Of a stretch of DNA of 64,000 nucleotides, positions 53,978 through 62,989 are shown piece after piece. The DNA comes from Phycisphaerae bacterium (GTDB lineage Bacteria > Planctomycetota > Phycisphaerae > Phycisphaerales > SM1A02): assembly GCA_002717655.1 (NCBI GenBank), contig PBAY01000051.1:124001-188000 (forward strand), in the 5' to 3' direction. Both the position numbers and the translations under genes were made by a program. Numbering within the stretch: the first letter of the stretch is position 1; each line of letters starts with the position of its first letter. The notes beneath the pieces were generated by a model, which was given only the letters and a program-made list of their open reading frames with translations, did no database searches and had not been told where the DNA came from.

Positions 53978-54940
53978 ATGGTCAGTGACGCAGGGAGGCG
54001 CGGGCCGCGAATCATCGCGGTGATCAATCAGAAGGGCGGCGTAGGCAAGACGACCTCCGCCGTGAACCTGGGTGCCGCGCTGTCGGAAGCCGGGCAACGG
54101 GTCCTCATGATCGATCTCGACCCTCAGGCACATATGAGTCTCCACCTTGGTGTCGACGCTGCCAACGTCGAGCAGTCGGTCTATGACATTCTGGTGGACG
54201 AGAATTGCCTCGTGAATGATGCGGTTGTCAGAGTTGATGACAATCTGGACGCAATTCCCGCCGAGACGGATCTCGCCGCTGCTGAATCGGAACTGGCTTC
54301 CACTGCTGATCGCAACTCGATCCTGAGGACACGGCTTGCTGATCTTCTCAGTCGATATGACGTGGTCCTGATTGACTGTCCACCCAGTCTCGGGCTGCTG
54401 ACCCTCAATGCCTTGACCATGGCCACCGAGGTCTTTGTTCCCATGCAGGCACACTTCCTCGCCTTGCAGGGTGTCGGCAAACTGCTCGAAACCATCGGAA
54501 TGGTCTGCGGCTCAGTCAATCCTGAACTTCAGGTAACCGGCATCATTCTCTGCATGCATGAACGACAGACCATGCTTGCCAAGGAAGTGGTGTCGGATCT
54601 CGAGAGCTTCATTGAATCTTCTCGCGATCAGGATGTGCCATGGCGATCATGCCGGGTTCTGCAGCCACCAATACGTCGGAACATCAAGTTGGCTGAAGCT
54701 CCCAGCTTCGGGCAGACGATCTTCCAATACGAGCCGACCTGTCATGGTGCCAATGATTACCGTGCATTGGCCTCGGATGTGCTGGCCGCATGGAATCCTG
54801 AAATAACCGCCGAGGTCGACTGCATCGTGGAAACACCTCCCACGACGAGTGAGACAGTCAATGACGATCCGCCGCTTGATGTGAACAACGACCACGCCAA
54901 GGTTGCAGGCTCAGATCGTGACCACGTCGAATCAAGCTGA
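53978..54940 (+). CDS. parA: ParA-family partitioning ATPase (Soj)
   Basis: A 320-residue ParA. The deviant Walker A is KGGVGKTT at residues 19-26, with Walker A' DLDPQAHMSLHLG and Walker B VLIDCPPSLGLLTLNAL. The chromosomal Soj type is supported by the IKLAEAPSFGQTIFQY stretch. It works with ParB/parS to move the origin. parB is 12.7 kb away instead of adjacent. The last 50 residues are an acidic, non-conserved tail. The next gene begins inside its 3' end. Confidence 0.93.
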   Translation: MVSDAGRRGPRIIAVINQKGGVGKTTSAVNLGAALSEAGQRVLMIDLDPQAHMSLHLGVDAANVEQSVYDILVDENCLVNDAVVRVDDNLDAIPAETDLAAAESELASTADRNSILRTRLADLLSRYDVVLIDCPPSLGLLTLNALTMATEVFVPMQAHFLALQGVGKLLETIGMVCGSVNPELQVTGIILCMHERQTMLAKEVVSDLESFIESSRDQDVPWRSCRVLQPPIRRNIKLAEAPSFGQTIFQYEPTCHGANDYRALASDVLAAWNPEITAEVDCIVETPPTTSETVNDDPPLDVNNDHAKVAGSDRDHVESS

Positions 54941-57632
54941 ACCAATCACGCCGGATCTGCTCCAGGAAGCACGCCGGAATTGGCGGATGCTTTTTCTCGT
55001 CTTGTTCATCCTGCTGACGGTTGGAACACATCTTCCCAATGCGAATCTGGGTGGTGTCGGCGGGACCATGCCCGACAAACTGTTCCATTTCTTCGGGTTT
55101 GGACTTCTGACACTTTCACTTTGGCGAGCCAGACTTCTACCTCTGGCGTGGATGGCGCCGGTTACCGTAGCGATCTGGCTTCCAATCGATGAGTGGACGC
55201 AAGGGCTCGCTGGCCCGGGACGGACGGTTGCGACGAATGACATGGTTGCCGGATGGATGGGAGTCGGATCCGCCACATCGTTCATCCTGCTGCTTTCCGT
55301 ATGGGGCCCGGTACCGGTACAGGTCGCACGTCGGCGATTCCTGCTGATCCTTGATCTGATCAGCAGCAACGGAAGAAATGCAGTCGGTCTGATTCTGATG
55401 CCTTCGCTGACATGCATCGGACTGTTCCTGTTGTTGAATTTCGTTCTGAACAGCGATGCGTCGGATCCTCGTCAGCAATACTGGTGGTCCGAGATCCTGT
55501 TCGTCGTCAGTGCCGGGATTGGACTGACAGTGGGACTTGTGCAGTTGAACTCGAAGATACGCACAGCCACACTGCAAATCGAAGAACACCATCCTTGTCT
55601 CGACTGCGGACGGACACTGGATCCTTCGATGCTCAAGGAAACTGGACAGGCTTCATGTCCAGATTGCGGACAATCCGTTTTCGCTACTCAATGGGAGCAG
55701 CCCTGGGAACGGCTCATTCAGACCCGCCGGCGGTTCTCGGTATTTTCTGCGGCAACCGCGCTGGCTTGCTTTGCCTCCGCTTTCACAGTCACCTTGATCC
55801 TTCTGGACAAACTGAGTCAACTGGATTTCTTCTACCTTCAGAACACCACCATTCTGTTGAGCACCTCCATTGCCATCTGTGGAGGCGGATTCGCGTACTG
55901 GTCACTGGCAGGCAGAGAGGCCATCAACCATGGGTGGTCATGCCGAAGATGCAATCGTGATCTGAGTGATGATCCTGATCAAGCTGGATCAAGAAGATGT
56001 CCGGATTGTGACGCCTTGAACATCAACTGGCAGGATCATGCTGAATCCTCGCCCCGGAACTTCGAACGGCATGCACGCACCGTGATGTCGATGACAGCGA
56101 TCAGTCGACTGACTGGGCTGGTTCGCGAAGGCGTACTCAGTCGGATCTTCGGTACCGATGCGATGTTGAGTTCCTTCTTCTTCGCATTTCTGGTCCCGAA
56201 TCTCTTCCGCAGGCTTTTCGGAGAGGGCGCCTTGTCAGCCGCCTTCCTCCCCATCTATGAAAAACTGAATCGTGAAGATCCAGAGATTGCAAGGCGATTG
56301 GCCTCTGCAACGCTCGGCACCGTGCTCGCCATCGTAGGTTCCGTGGTGTTGATTGCAGAATTGGCGCTCTTCCTGATCAACATGACATTCGAGGAGTCCA
56401 ATACCGCCATCTGGCTCCTGATGCTCATGCTTCCGTATGCACCGCTGGTCTGCCTGGTCGCCATACTCGGCGCCATGCTGCAGGTTCATGGTCGTTTCGG
56501 ACCAACCGCAGCAGCTCCGATTGTGCTCAACATCTGCATCATCGGCGCCGCCACACTCGGGGTCTATCAGGTCGATGATTTCAACATGGCGTCCACCAGT
56601 ACGAAGACGGTCTTTCTGATGTCCATCTTCGTGGTTCTGGCTGGTCTGATTCAGGTGGTCTGGTCATGGATGGCCTTGTCTTCCTACCAGAAGCTTCCAA
56701 TTTCAATTCGAGGAGCCGGGTCGTCACTCAAAGAGGTCTTTCGCAAAGCCGGCCCCATGATTCTGGGCCTTGGTGTTCTTCAGGTGAATACCCTGATCGA
56801 TGGCCTGATCGCCAGCTACCGGAACTACACCGGTTGCAGCGACTTTCTGGGTACGACCTGGCCTCTGGATGAACAGGCCATGGCGGTACTGACCTTTGGG
56901 CAACGTCTGTATCAGTTCCCGCTTGGCGTCTTCGGAATTGCCGTTGCCACGGCGATCTACCCGCTGCTGTCACGTCTGGCTGACGATCGATCAGCCTTCA
57001 GCTCGACCGTTCATCGAGGCATACGGTTGGTTCTCTTCATCGGCATACCAGCCAGTCTGGGCCTGATGGTCGTCGCGAGTCCATTGACGGCAACCATCCT
57101 TCAGGGTGGCTTGTTCAACATGGACGATACGCAACGGGTTGCGTTCGTATTGCTCGGGTATGCCTCATGCGTCTGGGCCTACTCTCTGATTCAGGTGATG
57201 ACCCGAGCGTTCTATGCGGTCGGAGACACCATGACTCCGGTCAAGATCGCCGTTTCAGTTGTCGGACTCAATCTCGTCCTCAATCTGGTCCTCATCTGGA
57301 CGCCTCTGAAAGAAGCCGGACTGGCCTGGTCCACCGCGATCTGCGCCACCTTGCAAGCAGGCATCCTGCTGCGTCTTCTGCGAAGACATGTCGATGTGCC
57401 ACTGAACAAGGACACCATTCGTTCCATCATGCAGACCGTTCTGCTCACCATTCTCATGGTTGCCTTGTTGACCGCCCTCCAACTGGTTCTCCCTGAAGGG
57501 GAAGGTTGGTTCATACAGGTACGGAATCTTGCTGCACTGGTCGTAGCAGGAACACTGATTGTGGGTGGTGGATCCAGATTGCTTCGAATGCCCGAGCTTC
57601 GATGGGCCATGGGTGGCCGTGCATCATCCTGA
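54903..57632 (+). CDS. murJ: VanZ-like / zinc-ribbon / MurJ fusion protein
   Basis: A 909-residue single open frame. Residues 30-140 have three to four membrane helices with DKLFHFFGFGLLTLSLW and PIDEWTQGL, a VanZ-like pattern. A second membrane region (about 165-225) leads to a ribbon CLDCG...CPDCG at 231-257. More helices follow, then a second ribbon CRRCN...CPDCD at 345-370. From about residue 385 comes full-length MurJ (SRLTGLVREGVLSRIFG, then FLVPNLFRRLFGEGALSAAFLP) of about 520 residues, the lipid II flippase. The start is uncertain: TTG 54903 overlapping parA by 38 bases, GTG 54918, or ATG 54987. It converges with mqnE, overlapping 9 bases. Confidence 0.88.
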   Translation: MQAQIVTTSNQAEPITPDLLQEARRNWRMLFLVLFILLTVGTHLPNANLGGVGGTMPDKLFHFFGFGLLTLSLWRARLLPLAWMAPVTVAIWLPIDEWTQGLAGPGRTVATNDMVAGWMGVGSATSFILLLSVWGPVPVQVARRRFLLILDLISSNGRNAVGLILMPSLTCIGLFLLLNFVLNSDASDPRQQYWWSEILFVVSAGIGLTVGLVQLNSKIRTATLQIEEHHPCLDCGRTLDPSMLKETGQASCPDCGQSVFATQWEQPWERLIQTRRRFSVFSAATALACFASAFTVTLILLDKLSQLDFFYLQNTTILLSTSIAICGGGFAYWSLAGREAINHGWSCRRCNRDLSDDPDQAGSRRCPDCDALNINWQDHAESSPRNFERHARTVMSMTAISRLTGLVREGVLSRIFGTDAMLSSFFFAFLVPNLFRRLFGEGALSAAFLPIYEKLNREDPEIARRLASATLGTVLAIVGSVVLIAELALFLINMTFEESNTAIWLLMLMLPYAPLVCLVAILGAMLQVHGRFGPTAAAPIVLNICIIGAATLGVYQVDDFNMASTSTKTVFLMSIFVVLAGLIQVVWSWMALSSYQKLPISIRGAGSSLKEVFRKAGPMILGLGVLQVNTLIDGLIASYRNYTGCSDFLGTTWPLDEQAMAVLTFGQRLYQFPLGVFGIAVATAIYPLLSRLADDRSAFSSTVHRGIRLVLFIGIPASLGLMVVASPLTATILQGGLFNMDDTQRVAFVLLGYASCVWAYSLIQVMTRAFYAVGDTMTPVKIAVSVVGLNLVLNLVLIWTPLKEAGLAWSTAICATLQAGILLRLLRRHVDVPLNKDTIRSIMQTVLLTILMVALLTALQLVLPEGEGWFIQVRNLAALVVAGTLIVGGGSRLLRMPELRWAMGGRASS

Positions 57633-58943
57633 GGAATCAATCGTCCATGAACGGCCATCTCGGATGACCGGACGGTAGAGCGTATCACGCTCGGCAGGAA
57701 TGAAGCCTGCTTCACGAATCGCACGTTTCAGATCCTTGACGGAAGTCTCCTGATGCGTTCCTGCACCCTCTACCTTGGTGATGTCATACCAGACCACGGT
57801 GCCATCAATGTCATTGGCACCGTTCTGAAGCATGAATTGAGCCATGTCCAGCGTGTGCATGATCCAGAAGGCTTTCATGTGCGGGATGTTGTCGAGCATC
57901 AATCGCATGACAGCGATCATCCGCAGATTCTCCAGACCAATCGGACCCGGCAGGTGCTCCAGCTCGCTGTTGTCAGGGATGAAGGGCAACGGAACAATGG
58001 TCTGGAACCAGCCTTGTTCACCCACACCATCAGGCGACGTGACAGGGAGACGTGGACCGGAGTAGTTTTCTTCAGGGCCGGTCAGAACGATCGCATCAGC
58101 AGACTGTTCGTCTGGATCAAGGCTCGTGATGATTCCATTTGAATCCGCCCAGGAAGCCAACGCCAGATCCTGCTGCCGACGAAGCAGCAGCATGTGCCGA
58201 ACGCGCTCCTCGATTCTTTCAACATGCCCATACAACATGGTTGCATTGGAATTCAGACCGATGGCATGAGCGGCACGATGGACGTCGAGCCAGACATCCC
58301 CACGGATCTTGCCCTTGAACGCCTCATCATGAACACGATCATCGAAGACCTCCGCACCTCCACCCGGCAAGGATCCCAGACCTGCTTCCTTCAGATCTCT
58401 GAGAACGGAAAGAATGCCTTCATAGCCGTCTCGACCTCGTTTGGAAATTCTTGCCAGATGCACGATCTCGACTGCGGTGAACGCCTTGATGTGAAGGGTG
58501 GGAGCTATCTCCCGGATCATGCTCATCATGTCCGTGTAGTAATCGAACTTGAGCCATGGATGAAGGCCCCCGACGATATGAAGTTCGGTTGCACCTGCTT
58601 CGACTGCCGCCAAGGCTTCACGCCGAATATCCTCCATCGAATGTTCATACGCTCCATCCTGATCCTTCTTGCGATGAAACGCACAGAACGTGCAGGACAG
58701 TGCACAGATATTCGAGTAGTTGATGTGCTTGTTGACGTTGTACCAGGTCGTCAAGCCATGCATTCTTCGCCGAACCTGATCAGCCAAGCTGCAGACCGTC
58801 CAGACATCCTGAGTCTCAAGAAGCAGCATGCCATCAGCTGATGACAGACGCTCCCCGGACTCCACCTTTTGGATGATGGGCGTCAGTCGGGGATCGCAGC
58901 CCGCAACGGTACCGGCTTGAAGAAACTGTGTCGTCATGGCCAT
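57624..58943 (-). CDS. mqnE: Aminofutalosine synthase MqnE
   Basis: A 439-residue radical SAM enzyme. The cluster ligands are CALSCTFCAF. MqnE-specific signatures are HINYSNIC, HIVGGLHPWLKFDYY and IKAFTAVEIVHLARISKR. It joins SAM to the enolpyruvyl benzoate made by MqnA, forming 6-amino-6-deoxyfutalosine, an early step of menaquinone synthesis. Two close ATG codons (58943, 58937) could start it. MqnB is at 4.2 kb; mqnA, mqnC and mqnD are not in the window. The last 9 bases overlap murJ on the other strand. Confidence 0.93.
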   Translation of the reverse strand: MAMTTQFLQAGTVAGCDPRLTPIIQKVESGERLSSADGMLLLETQDVWTVCSLADQVRRRMHGLTTWYNVNKHINYSNICALSCTFCAFHRKKDQDGAYEHSMEDIRREALAAVEAGATELHIVGGLHPWLKFDYYTDMMSMIREIAPTLHIKAFTAVEIVHLARISKRGRDGYEGILSVLRDLKEAGLGSLPGGGAEVFDDRVHDEAFKGKIRGDVWLDVHRAAHAIGLNSNATMLYGHVERIEERVRHMLLLRRQQDLALASWADSNGIITSLDPDEQSADAIVLTGPEENYSGPRLPVTSPDGVGEQGWFQTIVPLPFIPDNSELEHLPGPIGLENLRMIAVMRLMLDNIPHMKAFWIMHTLDMAQFMLQNGANDIDGTVVWYDITKVEGAGTHQETSVKDLKRAIREAGFIPAERDTLYRPVIRDGRSWTIDSSG

Positions 58944-59128
58944 GGGGTATGGTACGCGATCCTTGCGCGTCAAAGACCATGTTTCCCCCCCTTCCGTGAC
59001 AGATCGGAGAATCACAACCAGAATATGACCGCTCAATCCTGTCACGCTTCAGACCGCTCTTCTGCAAGTCGATGACATCAAGCGAGAGAATCACCGTAAC
59101 CCTGCCTGGGAGAGGCAAGGGAGGATTG

Positions 59129-61096
59129 ATGGACAACCGCTCGACCCAGATTGGTGGGGGGGACGGCGGCAACCGGCAAGATGCCGCCGAGAAGACAACT
59201 CGTGAAACTCCCGAGAAAATCGGAAATACCGATGTTCTAGGAATACTTGATGGAATCGAATCCCAATTCGATCGACTCAGGACGATACGCCATGAACATG
59301 TCGATGCGCTTCGAACCCTGACTGAACGTTCGCAGAAGCTGCAGGAAGATGAAAAAGCTGCACAGGAACTCCACGATCAGCTTGCTGCTGATCAACAGGA
59401 GTGGACAGGCCTGCGGCAGAAACAGAAGCGAGAGATTGAAGAAATCCGCACCTGCCTCGAAGCGGATCGTTCTGCTCATGTTCGTCGAGTTGAAGAAGAC
59501 AAACAGACACTGGAACGTGATCGTTCCACGCTCGAATCCGATCAACAGCGGATACGAGGTGAGCTTGATGATCTGAAAAGACGTCATGACACTCGGTCAC
59601 TAGAGCTCGAAGAGCAGTCAAGGAAACTCACAGGGAAAGAACAGGAACTCGATGAGAAATCCTTGGAAATCGAGCAGAAAGAGCGTGAATTCCGAAGTCG
59701 TGAAACTGCTGTCGAACAAGCGCAGCAGGAATTCATCAACGCATTGAAGGCTGCGCATTTCACGATCGCCAGGCGTGGACATCAGATCAGCCGATTGGAA
59801 TCAACCGCGGTACGGCTTCGTCATGTCCGTAATCAACTGCGAAGGCGTTCACATGCACTGGCTTCTGCGAATCGATTTCATCTCAAGCAACTGGCAGATC
59901 TAAATGGTCGCATCGAAGAGCAGGATTCACGACTCGAGGAAGCTGGGCGTCGCATGCGGTCGTTCATGATTCATCTACGAGAACAGGCTGACCTGGTCCA
60001 GCAAGGACACGCCTCGCTTGCGCTTGCTGATGAACTCAAATCCAGAGTACAGGACCTTGAATTCGACAATATTCGTCTGAAGCAGGAGCTTGACCAGGCC
60101 CGTGAAGAGCTCGACAACAGTGACTGCGGCAGACAGGATGTGGACAATCGGAATGATGCGTCCATCGAAAGACAACGTCAGGAACTGGCCTGCATCGCTC
60201 GTCATCTGCACTCTCGCCGAGGCCGGTTGAAGCGAATCAAGAGAGCACTGCAGCAACGGCCAATCGGACCCACTGACAGCGTCGATGCTCCGGAATTGAT
60301 TGAACAGCGGATGCGACAATCCGAAATCATCGAACAGAGACAACGTGAACTGGATGATGTTCGCTGCATGCTTGCCTCTTCGGAAAAGAAGATGATCAAG
60401 CGATGGGCGGGCCCTCGAGCCATTGTGATTGCAGGCTGGAGCGTGGTCATGATGGCGATCATTGCTGTTGCAAGCTGGTTCGCCGCCGATCATCTGCGCC
60501 CACCCGTCAAGGTGGCTTCCGTTTCACTTGCGCCTCAGGTCATGAATGGACAGAGCTTCGATTCTCAGGCTGCTACCGCCTGGGTTGCCATGCATGAAAA
60601 ACAGCTTCAATCAGAACGGTTCATACGCGAGATTGCCCGCAGAGCCGCCGCAAGACATCTGGCTCCATGGGATTCCTATGCGGCAGTGCACGAATTGATC
60701 ACAAGCAGATTGGCTTTGGATGACGCCGTTCCAGGAACACTGATGCTGACACTCCCATCCGATGATGCGGAACGCGCTGCACGCTTCCTCGACATACTCG
60801 CCACCAGCATGGCAACCGATGCCCAACGATCGATTTCATCAAGACCTGGTGGCCATGCCTCACGAGTCATTGAGGTACGTGAGGAAAATGGAGTGACGCG
60901 ACATGCGGCACTGGAATCAGGCGTACTCCAAGACGACAGACTTGTTACGGCGAGTGTGATCTTTGGCGGAGCAAGTCTCGCGTGCTTCATGTTCGTCGCC
61001 ATCATCTACTCACGGCTGCTTCGCTCCAAACGCATCTTCGAGGAAACCCATTCCACTGCACCATCTGTTCCAGTCATGCAGGCTCGTCCGATATGA
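59129..61096 (+). CDS. Coiled-coil membrane protein with Wzz-like C-terminal part
   Basis: A 655-residue protein. Residues about 40-400 are long heptad-rich coiled coil (KLQEDEKAAQELHDQLAADQ, KTLERDRSTLESDQQRIRGE and similar). One membrane helix at about 425-447 (VIAGWSVVMMAIIAVASWF) is followed by a 155-residue external domain, then a second helix at 605-628 and a short tail. Two helices flanking an outer domain with STLMLTLPSDDAERAARFLD resemble Wzz/GumC polysaccharide co-polymerases, but a cytoplasmic coiled coil of 350 residues is unusual. AAGGGAGG sits 4 bases before ATG 59129; an upstream ATG at 59072 lacks one. Confidence 0.72.
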   Translation: MDNRSTQIGGGDGGNRQDAAEKTTRETPEKIGNTDVLGILDGIESQFDRLRTIRHEHVDALRTLTERSQKLQEDEKAAQELHDQLAADQQEWTGLRQKQKREIEEIRTCLEADRSAHVRRVEEDKQTLERDRSTLESDQQRIRGELDDLKRRHDTRSLELEEQSRKLTGKEQELDEKSLEIEQKEREFRSRETAVEQAQQEFINALKAAHFTIARRGHQISRLESTAVRLRHVRNQLRRRSHALASANRFHLKQLADLNGRIEEQDSRLEEAGRRMRSFMIHLREQADLVQQGHASLALADELKSRVQDLEFDNIRLKQELDQAREELDNSDCGRQDVDNRNDASIERQRQELACIARHLHSRRGRLKRIKRALQQRPIGPTDSVDAPELIEQRMRQSEIIEQRQRELDDVRCMLASSEKKMIKRWAGPRAIVIAGWSVVMMAIIAVASWFAADHLRPPVKVASVSLAPQVMNGQSFDSQAATAWVAMHEKQLQSERFIREIARRAAARHLAPWDSYAAVHELITSRLALDDAVPGTLMLTLPSDDAERAARFLDILATSMATDAQRSISSRPGGHASRVIEVREENGVTRHAALESGVLQDDRLVTASVIFGGASLACFMFVAIIYSRLLRSKRIFEETHSTAPSVPVMQARPI

Positions 61097-61207
61097 CATC
61101 CCCCGAAATCCGCTGAGACGAAACAACAAGAATGGAAGGTGCATGCGTTCCGGCAGATCGAACCAAAGTAGACCCTTGCATGATCCGATGATTCAAGAAG
61201 TCAGAGA

Positions 61208-61465
61208 ATGCTTGACGGCATCCCTGCAGACGAGTCATGCATCATGCCATACCCTTCACCATCACTGAATCACTTCCGTCACGTCGGCCCGATTCCATTT
61301 CCACGTGAAGCGGCTCAGGCAATGCCTGCAACACGATCCTGGAACATCGCACATGAGAACGCTTCGAGGCTAGCCTTGTCCGATCGAAGAATGCATGTGC
61401 TCGCTCAGGAACTGGCGTGTCTTGGTTACTTTGATCACGATCCAAACAGGCCGGATGCAGCCTGA
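61208..61465 (+). CDS. Possible small protein of unknown function
   Basis: An 85-codon frame in the gap between the Wzz-like gene and the next leftward gene, ending exactly next to the latter's stop codon. The second half (HVGPIPFPREAAQAMPATR, then LSDRRMHVLAQELACLGYFD) looks protein-like, with a plausible helix. The ribosome site is weak, and a later in-frame ATG at 61244 would do as well. No homologue is recognised. If it is not a gene, 61097-61465 holds nothing else that I can see. Confidence 0.3.
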   Translation: MLDGIPADESCIMPYPSPSLNHFRHVGPIPFPREAAQAMPATRSWNIAHENASRLALSDRRMHVLAQELACLGYFDHDPNRPDAA

Positions 61466-62263
61466 TCAAGGACTCGGTACGGTGGACTCATCGACAGCGA
61501 TATCAGAAGGTTGTTGCGTATCGATGATCTTCATGACCTGCTGCATCTGAATGGAAGACTGTTCCGGAACTGACTGCAGATCAGGGTGCCTCACTGACGG
61601 TGGAGACCCTGCTGCCTGCAACATGACTTTCATGATTGTCTGTCGCCTGTAGGCGTCATCATGCAGAAAACTGAAGGCAGGCATCACCTCCACCCAGTCC
61701 GCACGAATGCTGGATGAGGCTGGGGCTGATGTTGAAGCTGGCTCGACAGAAATATCAACCGGACCTCTTCCATTGCTCATTTCAGCCAGGATGCTCGATG
61801 CAGGAATCCGCTTGTCGATGAGTATTGCCTCGATACGGGATTCAATCACACGATTTGCAGGCATAGCGTCAGTGGATTGATACGGTCCTTGATTGCGCTG
61901 GATCTGAGGGAGAACATCTCTGGGGCCACCGATGTAAAACACCGTTCCCGCTGGCACTGCTGTGGAGATTCCTTCTTCGGTATTCAGATACATCGAATCA
62001 GGAAAGACAGCCCACAGTCCACTGTTGCGACGAACGTAGCTCTCCGTACCAACCGGCAACTTGTACAGGTCATTGAAATCATATGGCTGATTGAGCCCAT
62101 ACTGAACCCACCGCAGACTTGTTGACAAGGCACCTCGGTCCGCGACTCGCTGATCAACTGGCTGAAGACCGTCCAGCGGCTCCTGCTGGCCATAAGCCAC
62201 CGAACCTGCAGTCAGGAGGGTCACAAGGATGGTGGCGAGATGGATACGGATGATCAAGTTCAT
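61466..62263 (-). CDS. Secreted protein of unknown function
   Basis: A 265-residue protein with a good signal peptide (IIRIHLATILVTLLTAGSVAYG, cleavage before QQEP). No domain is recognised. A compact region of about residues 45-150 is Tyr/Leu/Gly-rich (YDFNDLYKLPVGTESYVRR) and includes VPAGTVFYIGG. The C-terminal half is Ser/Pro-rich and probably flexible. ATG 62263 is chosen; earlier in-frame codons lie before the signal peptide. It is divergent from mobA, with about 78 bases between. Confidence 0.65.
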   Translation of the reverse strand: MNLIIRIHLATILVTLLTAGSVAYGQQEPLDGLQPVDQRVADRGALSTSLRWVQYGLNQPYDFNDLYKLPVGTESYVRRNSGLWAVFPDSMYLNTEEGISTAVPAGTVFYIGGPRDVLPQIQRNQGPYQSTDAMPANRVIESRIEAILIDKRIPASSILAEMSNGRGPVDISVEPASTSAPASSSIRADWVEVMPAFSFLHDDAYRRQTIMKVMLQAAGSPPSVRHPDLQSVPEQSSIQMQQVMKIIDTQQPSDIAVDESTVPSP

Positions 62264-62341
62264 GGACAGGGAAAGCGTACACTCTGCATCGACCATAATC
62301 CTCCGATTCATATCGATTTCAGGGTTGATCACCAAGACACC

Positions 62342-62956
62342 ATGACCAGTTCCCCATTATGGCCCCATACGATCATCATTCTGGCTGGTGGCGAATCACG
62401 CCGCATGGGCCAGACCAAGCATGAACTGCAACTTCCTGATGGAAAGACCCTGATGGATGCGGCGGTTCAGTGTGCCACTGAGGTGGGAAGACAGGTGGTC
62501 ATCGCCGGGCCGGAACATGTACGACCTGAATTGAAGCATGTGGACGATGACGGCGGTGGACCACTGGCTGGAATCGTGGCGGCTCTGGAACATGGCTTCG
62601 ACGATCGTTACATCTTCATGCCTTGTGACATGCCAGCACTGACTCCAGAACTTCTGCTCCGACTTGGTCGAAATCTGGCCTCCCATGATGCGGCGATCTT
62701 CCAGAATTCCAATGGTCCGAAACAGGCCCTCCTGCCGCTGGCCCTTCAGGCCAGGACACTGGAACAGGCGAAATCAGCCATGGCAGGGACGCAGCGATCT
62801 ATTTACGCATTCTTGGCAAACATTGATTCCATTCATCTGGGAATAACCGATGATGAGCAATCCCAGTTGTTGAACATCAATACGCCGGATCAATGGAAAT
62901 GCTTTCTCGGCACGACAGGGAATCGAACAGAACCGCTGGACGATGCAACGAATTGA
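62342..62956 (+). CDS. mobA: Molybdenum cofactor guanylyltransferase MobA-like
   Basis: A 204-residue nucleotidyltransferase. The GTP loop is ILAGGESRRMGQTKHELQL, followed by VVIAGPEHVRPEL and the metal-binding FMPCDMPALT. LNINTPDQW is the usual C-terminal MobA motif. It transfers GMP to molybdopterin to form the bis-MGD precursor. No molybdoenzyme is in the window. ATG 62342 is chosen; an in-frame ATG 102 bases upstream overlaps the divergent gene and has no conserved residues. Confidence 0.87.
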   Translation: MTSSPLWPHTIIILAGGESRRMGQTKHELQLPDGKTLMDAAVQCATEVGRQVVIAGPEHVRPELKHVDDDGGGPLAGIVAALEHGFDDRYIFMPCDMPALTPELLLRLGRNLASHDAAIFQNSNGPKQALLPLALQARTLEQAKSAMAGTQRSIYAFLANIDSIHLGITDDEQSQLLNINTPDQWKCFLGTTGNRTEPLDDATN

Positions 62957-62989
62957 ACTGCAGACCAGCATGAATGAAGGAGCAATCAG

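Noticed and set aside
61290-61315. Second parS-like site around CACGTG
   Set aside because: The flanks differ from consensus at several positions; likewise CACGTG near 6738 and 14708.
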